From Anastatus disparis (lineage: Eukaryota > Arthropoda > Insecta > Hymenoptera > Eupelmidae), in contig JAFFSR010000218.1 of the NCBI GenBank assembly GCA_017163975.1, positions 6,761,501-6,825,500 on the forward strand: a stretch of 64,000 nt of DNA, read 5' to 3'. A model generated the notes under the pieces. The model had not been told where the DNA came from, did not search any database, and saw only the letters and a list, made by a program, of their open reading frames with translations. The position numbers and the translations under genes are program-made. The number at the start of each line of letters is the position of its first letter. Position 1 is the stretch's first letter. Shown piece by piece: positions 51,171 through 62,157 of the stretch.

Positions 51171-51742
51171 TCCTCAAAGAAAAACGAGCAAGTCGTCAAT
51201 AATTTCTTCGAAATCAGATTCGCCATTGCCGCCCGACGTAAAATCCTCAGATGTTGAATCAATCATCAGTGAGTCACCAATAGTACCAGAGGAAGTTCAA
51301 GTAGAACGACCCCATCGTTTCATTACAATACCAAACATCAAAAGTTTCAAACAGCCGGCACCACAACCAAAACAATTACCAGAAGCAAGAATCGTACCTC
51401 GGGTAAAGAATACACCGCCAATAGAAAAGATAAAAATCGACAAATTTGTACCGTCTAAGAAACAACAGCTTCAGGATCAGCATCATCAACAAAATCGTAT
51501 CAATCACGAACAAAATGTACAACAGCCGGTACAGGAGAAGATAATAGACGATGTGGAGATCAAAGAGAAGGTGTCGGTAAATGATGAAGATGAAAAGAAT
51601 AAAATTGCGCCAGTACAAACGAATCTGGTTAATGAGCCGGAAATTGAAATGGAAAAAGTTGAGGACAAAACGGAGGAGGAAACGATTAACAATATTAAAG
51701 CCATTGCCGTCGATGAAAAGGATATGATTGACAAATGCGAAG
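51171..51742 (+). CDS. Exon 5 of unidentified gene (residues 523-714)
   Basis: Acceptor TTACCCACAG, donor GCGAAG|GTAAGG (near-consensus), phase 2 to phase 1. The first base completes Ser523. The protein continues PQRKTSKSS, IISSKSDSPLPPDVKSSDVESIISESPIVPEEV, then VERPHRFITIPNIKSF, a Pro/Gln-rich segment (KQPAPQPKQLPEAR), KIKIDKFVPSKKQQ, a Gln/His-rich run (about 620-645) and a long Glu/Asp/Lys-rich tail (about 646-713) ending DEKDMIDKC. The charged tail could form helix or coiled coil. There are no Cys clusters and no transmembrane segment. Minus-strand open frames over this exon arise from its skewed composition. Confidence 0.9.
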
Positions 51743-54700
51743 GTAAGGAAAAAATATTTTTCTTTTGCTCTAATTTAAAAATTAGATAATCCATAACTTG
51801 GTGTCTCGATTTAAGAATTGAATAATGAATCTTGCGAAATAGCTTGATGACCAGTATTTTTTAGTGATTTAGAAAATTGGTAAATTGGTTTCGTAACAAA
51901 AGTAGCGTAATAGCAGGACTTAAATAATGACAAAAGTTTAAAAGATTTTTAATGGAATAGTTTGCATGAAAATAAAAGTGAAAGTCAGATGCAAAACAGA
52001 TGGACGTCATTCGTTTTATTCTATCGTTTACCATTACCCCACAAGCAAGTTAATTTATGTACCCCTTAAATAATATTTTATCTTTAATTAACTTTAAATC
52101 CTTTCGTTTAAAAAAGAATATTTGTTACAAATGTCTTCATATTGAGAGCACATACTACGGTTGTCACGAAAGAACTTCAAAATGAATTTATTAATTTTTT
52201 AATATTAATCTTACATAAAAAATTTCAGTACATTAATAAATACTTTTTAAACGTTCAATCTTTAATTCTTTATCAAAGTGACAACGTAACAAGTTATTCG
52301 GGAATTCTAATTTTTTTTGTATTTATTTCTTCTGATGCAGTCCTCAAAAAGTTCCAACTCAGAAGCGCGTTCGAGTATATTAAACTTGAAATAAAACAAA
52401 AAAATTACAGAAAAAAAAAGAACGAAAGAAACGAAATTAAATGTAAAGGTATAAAAAAAAGGAGTCAATTCGCCACAGCGACGAACGACTATGCTAATTT
52501 TCTGGGATAAACGAACCGTTAACTGGTACGAGCCCGTTATCAAGGTCTTTGGACTTTTGAAAAAAAAAGAGAAAAAAAAGGATAAGAAAAAAAAAAAAAA
52601 AATTACTTCATCGCCAAGGATAGCAACTTCTCTTTCTTTCTTTCTCTTTCTCTCTTCTATAAAATTCATGTTTAGTTAGCTCGCAATATGTATATCCATA
52701 CGCATACGCACACACGTAGGCTTTTTATTTAACAGTTAAGTGTAACAACTTTATGAGCTTGGAGAAAAGCTTGTGTGTACACGCATTGCGTGCAAGTAGC
52801 AGAGACATAACTACGCTACTGGATAGTTATACTGTCTTTTCTTTCTTTTTTTTTTCTTTATTTTATTTTTTTTTTTTTTTTACTTTGTTGTTATGTGGCG
52901 GTATCCGTGCGCACACACCAAGATTGAATTTACAGGATGTACATCCTTCGCGTCGCTGATGATTTGTTCGTTTTTATTAGAAGTACACAAGTTTTTTACA
53001 TAACTTATGCAATAATTCATTGCAATATTGATGAAGCCAAGGAAAAGGCTTTAAATAGATATTGCTTTTTCATACTGAATTTTAATTTCGGGCTTTCATT
53101 TATAATTCGATGGATGATATAACGCTTCATCTTCTGATAAATTCAACTATCATTATTTTTGCAAGTATAACTAATTGATATTTTTATAATTGAACGAAAA
53201 ATAATATTTTTATAACTTTGAACAAACCATTTTGGACGCTTTTAGACACGACGGCAACACGGAGTGCCTTATATTTTGATTAAATTATGTAAAAGGTAAA
53301 AGATATATAATGGATGAAAAAAAAATTTTAATATATTTATAAGTTATAGGAGTAACAAAAATCAAGGCTGTTATACAGTATATTTTTTTATAGCTTTTTG
53401 ATAAGCCATTAATATTAATAGACACGCATGAAAAATTACCTTTTTTTTTTCTTCGTGCTTGAGTAATAACTAGTTGACAACAAACTGAAATTAATAAAAT
53501 TATATTCCACTTCGTTAGGAGAAAAAAAGTATAAGAAATATTTGTGTATAATTTTTTTAATTTTCAACTGAAATTGAAGATATTTACATACAGAAATTGA
53601 AAGCTACAATCTTTGTAGATTGGAAAATTACACGACTGCAAACGAAAAGGAATTTACTTTAATTTCATTGATAACTTTATTTTCCGCGATAAAAAGAATT
53701 TTCAACTCAATAACGTTACATTTTCTCTTGATCCAAAGTGAGAAAAAAACGTTTAAACATTAAAAGCGTTTTTGCGTACGATTAAAATTTGACTTTATCT
53801 ACTGAAAATAAACAATATTAGAATTTCAATTCTCCGCTGCTAATAAAAACTTTATTAGCCTCAATAAATTTCATATAAATTTTCTAAAGCGATAAATTTC
53901 GAAATGTTATTAGCCGTTAATGAAATCATAGCTTATCACATTGTTTCTTAATAAACTGCAAAAACAAGAGAAATTTACTTATGAAAAATATAAATCGCTG
54001 CTCGTTAAACTTTAATCTACAAGTCGGAAGTTGGATTAATTGAAACCTTATAAACCTCATAAAAGCTTTATAAAAAGGTTAGGGTCAATGTATTTTCATT
54101 CATTTTCTCTTTAACTTTTTAACTCAACAGTTCTCAAACTTACCCGATACACTTTAGCTATCTAAAAATAGAAAAATACAAGGAGTAATGAATAAATTCT
54201 TCTCCTCCCTATAAAAATAAATCTTTCAAACTCTAGTCGTTAATTAGCCTGTCGTTTCTTCGTCACATTTTGTTTCTTATTGCAAATTTTTCACAGTTAC
54301 AACTAAGCCTATGTTAATACGCTTATAGAGTAAAAAAAAAACAATAAATAAGAAGAGAAGGGGAGTGCAAAAATATTTCTCTAAGTATATAAAAGAGTCT
54401 AATATGAGATTATAATGTAATGCCATAAGGTGAATGCAATATTAAAGCTTTATGAGAAAGGTTTTTTCAACGCTCATCGGTACATAGTCTCTTTCTCTTT
54501 CTCTTTCATACCAATATATATACATATACAGCTTATAGTATGAATTTAAAAGTTGCACAATTTTAAATAGCATAAGGCACCTCTTTTTAAAAAGATGCAG
54601 AGCTCTTAGTCATACCTTGGCTTAAAAAAAAAATATATATAGAATGAGAGTGAAGAATTTCTTTTCTCTTGTGTATATATACGAGTGTGTTTAGAACGAA

Positions 54701-57700
54701 GCGTGATTCAACTTGTTCGATGCAATGTACTTTCATTGTTTTCTGCTGAACTTTAAATTTTTTTTCTTTATTCCTCGTACATCATGCTTGCTTCGAATGT
54801 TTTTCTCGGATTTCAGTTGAAATTTTTCTAGCTAAATTTAAATATATTAATTGATTTGAAAATTAAAATAAAAAAATAAGACTAAATTGTAAAAAAAAAT
54901 GTTAAACATGCAAGCAAGCTCATTCCAGCATTTATCGAAATTAAAATCCTGCATGAAGAAAAAAAAAAGAGAGACGTATGTACATTTTCTGACTACTGAA
55001 TAGTATAATAACACATTCGAAGTATCATTTAATCACTTGAAAATTTTTCGTTAAACACTCTCTTCGGCTTCTGCGAGCCTTTCGCTTTGTTAACGAAAAT
55101 TAAAGTGAGAAAGGAAAAAAAAATGTATATATAAAATTCGTAAACATCGCGTGCCCGCATATTATATACACCCAATCAACTTGCGATACAAAACAACTTC
55201 AGCAATGTCTATAATACCTTTACATTATATACATGTATATACATATATATATATATACATATATATAAAGGTTACAAAGAGATACATTAGGAGGAGGAAT
55301 AGCTTGGAGGAAAGTGAGCGCGTGGGAAAAGCACCAATCGACGATAGGTTAAAAATAAAAAGAAGAGAGAGAGAAAAAAAAAGAGAGAAGTAAATAAAAC
55401 ACAGGAGAGGAGACAATGGCATAATATAAAAGTTGCTTGTAGCTTCGATTTAAACTTGTATATATATATACATATACGTATATGCACAAGATTTATGATA
55501 GCAAAGGACTTGATTTTCTTTTTTTTTCCCCTTCTAATATCTGTACGCATACTCTTTTTTTTTCTACGTCGAGCATTTGTAACTGTAAGGCGTATCGTTT
55601 ATTAATATTTATGACTATTTGCAGGCATACATTTGAATTTCTTCATTTTTCTCATATTTTCTCAAGTTATTAGCTTCGTTTTGTATATGCGTGCGTGCGT
55701 TGTTTTCTTCTTTTAAATTTGATAGAATTAAAAAAAAACACTTGGAGTTGACAGTGCATCTGATAAAAGAAAAAGTTGAGGGATATGATGAGTACTAAAT
55801 TATCAACTAATTATAATTTTGAACATTATTAATTGATCATTTTTTTTTTAAAAAAGACTCAAATCGGTTTGTAGACGTCATGGGTATTTCAACTTAGACA
55901 ATATTAAATTAAAACTTAATTGATTTTTTTGGGAATGATAATATCGATAATTAAGGATACTTAAACATTGATAAATGTTTTATATCCCAGCTTAAAAAAT
56001 TGTTTAAATTACTACAACAGGAAATGGTTATGACACAAAATTAAAGTCTGCATTATAATTTTTTAAATTAAAAAAAATTTTTTTTTATTTTATCATTACG
56101 TTAAATAATTTTAAGTTAGAAAATTCATCTGGATGTTACGTTACATTAGAAACTGAAAGATTTTATCATTAGTTACATGGAGTCAATAATTACTGTTCTT
56201 AAGTAAAAAAACGTTTTTAAAAACATATCGTTTATTTGCTTTCTTCAAATTAATCTTTGATTTAATTAATTTTAAAATTGATTCTTAAAAATAAAATATT
56301 TTTTTTTTTTAATAACATAAGTTTTTTTTTTTAATTAATATCTAAATACCAACGCAAAAGAAGTAGTGAACGTAATTGCATATTTTAATTAATTTTTTTT
56401 ATTATTTTATATATTTTATTAATAAATCGGCGTTATTAATTTAGAATCAATAAATTTTTTAATTATTAATTAAACTTATTTCATACCAAACTTTTCCATT
56501 TTTCACTTATTCGAATATAAATGTGCAATAATGATAAATAAGAGCATCAATTATAATTTTAACATAAAAGAACTTCATATATTAAACCATTTTAGAATAT
56601 TTATATAGAAAGTTTTTCATTACTCTATTCAGAGCAAACGACCATGTAGTGTGTATATATGTGTAACTTTTCCTTCATATGTATACACAAACTTTCCAAA
56701 TATATAATTTTAAAGATTCTTTTCTTTTGAGATCAGAAAATTACTAAATTATTCGCTCTCATAAAAGTTGTAACATTTTATATATTTTTTTTTTTTTTGC
56801 TTTTATAAAATATAAAAAAAATGTAGGTTAATCTTTAAGATTCTTTTTTTTACGTTCGCACAATATGCTTTCTTTAAAGGAATCAAATTATTTAAAAAAA
56901 AAATATTTCTAATGTTAAATTTTTCTAATTTTAATATAAAAATAAAAAAATATGATATTATAGGTTATATAAGAAAATGAGGTTTTTCTTAAAGCCCATT
57001 AGCAGCATTATATTAGAATATAATAATTAGATTTTGTTTTAAAATTCAGTTCCTCTAGAAAATCTTTGGAAAAAAAGCCTCAATGGAAATTCATGAAATA
57101 AAAAAGCACAAAATTCACACGCAATTCTCGTATTCAATTAAACTTTTTTCTTAACTTAAATTTTTCCATCAACCAATCCCGTCTACGCAATACATACAAG
57201 TTTTTCTTTATCTTGTTTCTCTTTTTCCTTTCTTTGCCTTTTCCGATTTGCTCATGCAATTACCATAAAGGCCATGGTACTTTGGTGTATAGCGCACGTG
57301 CGTATAGTAGCGTATAGCGCGTCGCAAGGAAGAAAAAGAAAAAAAAGCAAAAGGTGTACGACTTTAACTGATGATGACTTCCGCTGTTGTCTGTCTGTGC
57401 TGTGTGTGGATGTGGTTTCCGGTGTAAATTTACTCGTTCTCTTATATGTTATCTAAAGAACAAAAGTGTTCACCAGCAAAGCACATCGCTAAACTTAATT
57501 TAAAGTGTCATTTTATATACGTGTTTCTTTTTTTTTTTTTAAACTTGTTGTTTTTTTTCCTTCGAGTTTTCTGGTTTTATTTGTTTTAATGAGGACTATG
57601 GTTTACTTTGTTTTAATTTATAAAATTGAAAGTCGAGGAAAGGAAAAGTTTTTGATGGTTTCCTTAATTTTGTTTTAATCTTTGTCATTTAAGGAACAAA

Positions 57701-58159
57701 TACACGATTTCCCTTTTTATTAAAATTTTATTTAGATTATTTTAAAAATTAGATTACAATTTTTTTGTTGTATTTGTAATAGAAATTTTAGATTATTAAT
57801 TAATAGTTTTTAATCCTATTTCAACCATAATAAAATTAAATAATAATTTTTCGTTTGATCTGGCTTAAATAATTAAAAAAAAAAATAATGATTTTTTATT
57901 GTATTTATAATATAAATTTGTTTTATCATCATAACTATTTAATATGATAACTAAATAATTAATTATACATTATTTATTGTTTATTTTTATATCTAAAGTA
58001 GCTTTATGAATAATAAATCCATATAACCTTCACTAATAAAATCCCTAATAATTACAAACATTTATATTACAACGAACAAACTTTCAAAAATATAATTTTA
58101 TTAAAAGTTTAACTAAAGCCCATAATCCACCCGACTAATAACATGAACTTTGGCTGCAG

Positions 58160-58206
58160 ATGAAAATTGCAGCAACGGTGAATTTAACGATTCAGTTAAA
58201 ATATAA
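58160..58206 (+). CDS. Possible alternative terminal exon
   Basis: After a branch-point-like CTAATAAC and TTTGGCTGCAG at 58159, phase 1 continuation from exon 5 reads Asp (split codon) then ENCSNGEFNDSVKI and TAA at 58204-58206. The acidic peptide matches the tail of exon 5 in character, and AATAAA words follow (58205, about 58352, about 58399). The exon is short and no conservation evidence is available, so this could be chance. If used, the protein would end near residue 728. Confidence 0.2.
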
Positions 58207-61200
58207 TAAATTTATAATCGTTTCGAGGAATCATTATGAACGTTCAAATATTATAAAGATGCATATATGGTATTAATCAAGATATAAGATTAGTTTTTCT
58301 TTAACTTTAATCATCGCACGTTAAAAAAGGAAAAACGAGAAAAAAAAACTAAATAAATAAAAGATGAATATCTACATACTAATTGTGATTTCAACGCAAA
58401 TAAATAGCAATAAAGTATTACAAAGTTTATATTTACATTGGCTGCTGCTGGCTGCCGCTGACTACATAATACATAAATCATTGAACGGTTCTTTTCTCTC
58501 TCCATGCAAAAGTAGCCACTTTAACGCCATGTAATTATCAGTTTCTTTTCTTTTTTTTTTTTTACCTCAAAACATTCTTACGCTGTTTTCACTGTACTCA
58601 ATTTTTTTCTTACCTTTTTTCACTCCTTCGCTGATAAAATGTTTGCTTAACGTAACCATTGTTAAAAGTAAAATTATTGTATGGTTTATTTATTTATTTT
58701 TTAAGTGCAAACTTTGACATTCTTCATTATCTTTAAAAAAAAACAAGGAGTCCGGGTTATGAACTTATCCCATAATTCATGAAATTCAATTTACCGAGAA
58801 ACAATACATTTTTTAATTAACATAAAGAAAAAAAAAAGAAGTCGGTACAAGGAGCAGCGAAACGAGAGTAAAAAAAAGTTGGATTTGTTTGCTTGTTTTA
58901 TTGCTTCGAACGGGATTCGTAAAATTTATTAACAGTATTAATAATATTTTTTTTTATTGTTCGAGAATATAAAAAGAGAAAAAAAATGTAGAGTAGAACA
59001 GCAAAGATTTCGCAATTTAAACAGCAATATAATAAAAATGGAACTTTTATCTGAATAACCCATTAAAATTTAGTAATAATAATGGCTTAAACGACCGTAT
59101 CGGTCTGCTTGGCTTGAAAATTTCACTAGTCGAAATCGACAGTACATCTTTAAAACTTTTGTATACTTAATCGTAAAACAAAGCAAAATAAAAGAAAAAA
59201 AGATTAAAGAAAGAAAAATGAAACTTTCTTGTATACGTAATAAATCCAATTTTTTTTTTTATTTTTATATATACCACCAGCCACCTACAATAGCACAATA
59301 TTCATTGAATCAAATTCCCCGATGCTTTATGGGAGAATTTAAAACCTACGTGAAATGACACAAGTGTACGGCTGTGCATGTATATATAAAAATTTTCTCT
59401 TTCTAAATGTATATATAAGGGGACACCAGGTTGGCTCGGTTGGTGTTTTTAATGATCGCGTGCCAAGCTCATTGTTTTCTATTGTCAATTACAATATAAA
59501 AGACAAGAGGCGCCTAATGAAATGGAGAAAAGAAGCTCATTTTCTTTTCTTTATTTTTTTTTTTTTTTTTTCTCTCTGCCATCGTTTTATTGACACATCC
59601 CGAAACTTTAAGGTGCGTTTTCTCTCGCTGGATCTTAATTTCCATTGTTTCTAAATATGGGACGGAGGAAAAAAAAAAGTCCTAATACATATTTTTTATC
59701 TTCCTTTTCGTATGAAAATAAACATAATGTAATTTGTACTACGATTCCGTGTTTAGCTCTTACGCTCGTACGTGTACACCCAAATTGGGACGCTCTCGAC
59801 TAATTTAGTTTAATTACTATATTTTTTTTCCTCTCATTTTTTCCTTTTTTTCTTTTTTTTTTTTTTTTTAAAGAAAAATTCACATGTTTCATTTTAAAAT
59901 GAATAGCATCATGGTTTATACAACAATATTATTAACACTGATTCCTATTAAACATACATGTATATGGAATTATGCCACATTCTTGTAGCTTCTTTTTTAC
60001 TTCAGAGCTCATTTGAAAAAGAAAGTTATCTCACACGTTATTGATATATAATGCCGTAAAGATTCTCCAGAGCGCCAGAGATATAAATATCGAAAAACGT
60101 AAAGAATTTGAAAGTAACAAAGATTTTTCTTTCGTTTGCAAGCTAATCATTATTCACGCTTCAATATGAAAAATAGAAAGAGAAATAAAAAATAAATATA
60201 AAAAAGGACAAGGAAAAATGCGCAGAAAAGAAGTATGAAAATTATTAAACCCCATTGTTTGTACTAAAAAAAGGAGGCGTAAGCTAACGAAAAAAAAAAG
60301 AATATTTTTTTCTTCTTTGGTTAACAAAGCGCATCAATATTAACATTTTTTCCACTCCCTCTAAAATAATAGCATTGCAATAAGATTCGAAAGTATATGT
60401 GTGTGTCTGTCTGTCTGTTCTGTGTATGTAATAATGTGCCCATTTGGTATTAAAGCGAAAGAGTTTATAAAAGGCGCTCGAGTTATTTCTGGAATGCACG
60501 CAAATGACTTACGGCAAATTGCACTTCTATATATACTATGATTGCGTAAAATCGCGACTTTTATATATATGTATATACACACGTATTCTACGTATTTCGT
60601 CCTTTTATCCTTTTCTTTTCTCTCATTCATTTTTTTTTTCTCTTACGTTTTCTCGTTTTTTTTTTTCTTCCTTCCATCTTCCTCATTTTTCTTTATACTA
60701 TAAACAACGCTGTTAGCTTTTTTTTTTATCTCCCGGGTAAAATATGTGCGCGTTTCGCGCTTCCCATATGAAAATTCATGAGGAAGAAGAAGAATAACAA
60801 TGGAGAGTTTTCAAGTGAAAACGTGTGCATTAAAAGATAGGGTAATACAGTTACCGATTATGGGCATTAATTCAGGAAAGATTTGTCCGTTATTATTATA
60901 TTTATATATGGATATTTATCGAAAGTATTTTGTTTTCTTTCTTTTTTTAATTTATTTTGTTGAAAAACAAAACACAGCAAATTTTACTTCGTAAGTCAGT
61001 AGATTCTGCTTTGGTAAACTTAAATAACACGTTTTTACATTATTTGATGTTAAAGTTATTAATAATAATTTTATAGTTTAATTAAGGAAAATAATACTAA
61101 AATAAAATTAATCAATAAAATTTTACGTTACAATTTTCCGAATTTAAATATTTTTTGTTGTTGATCATCATAACCTCACTTCGATCGCTCCAATAATTTA

Positions 61201-61378
61201 GACTTGAAATTCGTTAAAATTGATAAAATATCGTTTTAAAATATTTTTCTTTTTAATTTAACTAGAATTTCGTTTTACTTACAAAAATATGTTGCTTGAG
61301 TTTGCCGAGCCGAAGATACTTTGGTACCAAGTAAAAATTTTTGTATTTTTTCAGTGTGCAATTATATCATATTCTTTT

Positions 61379-61414
61379 CTTTTTAATATTGCATGAAAAT
61401 GCAATATTAAAAAG
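61379..61414. repeat. Perfect 16-bp hairpin with GAAA loop
   Basis: CTTTTTAATATTGCAT (61379-61394), loop GAAA, then ATGCAATATTAAAAAG (61399-61414), an exact reverse complement. It lies about 0.7 kb upstream of the probable exon 6. Confidence 0.9.
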
Positions 61415-62096
61415 TTGCTATAAACTATGATTTACAGTTGTTTTCATCTCTTGTTCAAAACTGAATCATTTTTTGTTTTATCTCGTTGAAATGAATTCAA
61501 ATATTGATAAATACAAATATATTCCAGGATTTTATAAAACTTTACTTTCAATAATACCGACGAATGAAAAATCGTTAATGCCCAAAATTTAAATAACAAA
61601 CAAACGATAAACCATAAAGAGAAATTCCTTGAGTATCGAAAGTAAACGTAAAGTTCAACCCCGTAATAAAAAGAAATGCTCTTATCATAGTGAAATAGAG
61701 AAAAGAAATAAAATAAAAGAAAACATTCCAAGCACATCATCCGTAGAAAGTAGAAACATCAGGTCTTGAACTCTCCCCGGCTTCTAAGATTCTTGTACCT
61801 AGATAAAGCTTTGCGGATTTCGAGATCGAAAAGAAGACAGCAAAAGTATCTAAAACTCTTTAATAGACTAACATACAAAAAGAAGAGATAAAAAAAAAAA
61901 CGAAGAAAAAGAAATTACTGCTGTAAGGGGAAGTGAAGAAACAAGAAATAAAAGATATATGAAATAAGTTACAATCTCGATTCGTGCAGTAGAACTTGAA
62001 TTTTTTAGCTTTTTTTTTCTTTATTTCTATCCTTTCTCGGCTTTTTTTTCTCTAAGCTTTAGGCTATTCTGTATAACCTTTAGAAAAAAATCACAG

Positions 62097-62157
62097 CACT
62101 CAAGCTTTTCGAAGGATTGACCGATTTACCATCATCAGAGGAAAAATTGCAGTGCCG
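62097..62157 (+). CDS. Probable exon 6 of unidentified gene (residues 714-733)
   Basis: The acceptor is AAATCACAG at 62096 behind a long T-rich region (61990-62080); the donor is TGCCG|GTAAAA. In the phase left by exon 5 the split codon becomes Ala714, followed by LKLFEGLTDLPSSEEKLQC, ending in phase 2 with CG (an Arg codon whatever the next base). The 61 bases are richer in G and C than the flanks, and the peptide is well mixed in composition, unlike chance frames here. One of the other two phases has a stop. It is short, so it needs transcript support. An alternative acceptor at 62082 (CCTTTAG) gives a different open frame of about 50 codons. Confidence 0.5.

Larger units (their letters stand above)
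51743..62096 (+). other. Intron 5 (about 10.4 kb, if exon 6 is right)
   Basis: GTAAGG...AAATCACAG. AT-rich with T-runs (52850-52882, 59554-59571), short CT/GA tracts, (TA)n near 55240-55270, and GC-richer islands around 57270-57320. Two other acceptors compatible with the phase of exon 5 occur inside it, at 52340 and 58159; both would lead to a stop and are discussed as alternatives. No second gene on either strand. Confidence 0.5.

Noticed and set aside
51376..51794. Minus-strand open frames over exon 5
   Set aside because: Shadows of the biased (Glu/Lys/Gln-rich) codons of exon 5.
52307..52669. 120-codon minus-strand frame overlapping plus-strand frames
   Set aside because: Mostly Phe/Lys from homopolymer runs; overlaps frames on the other strand over low-complexity sequence.
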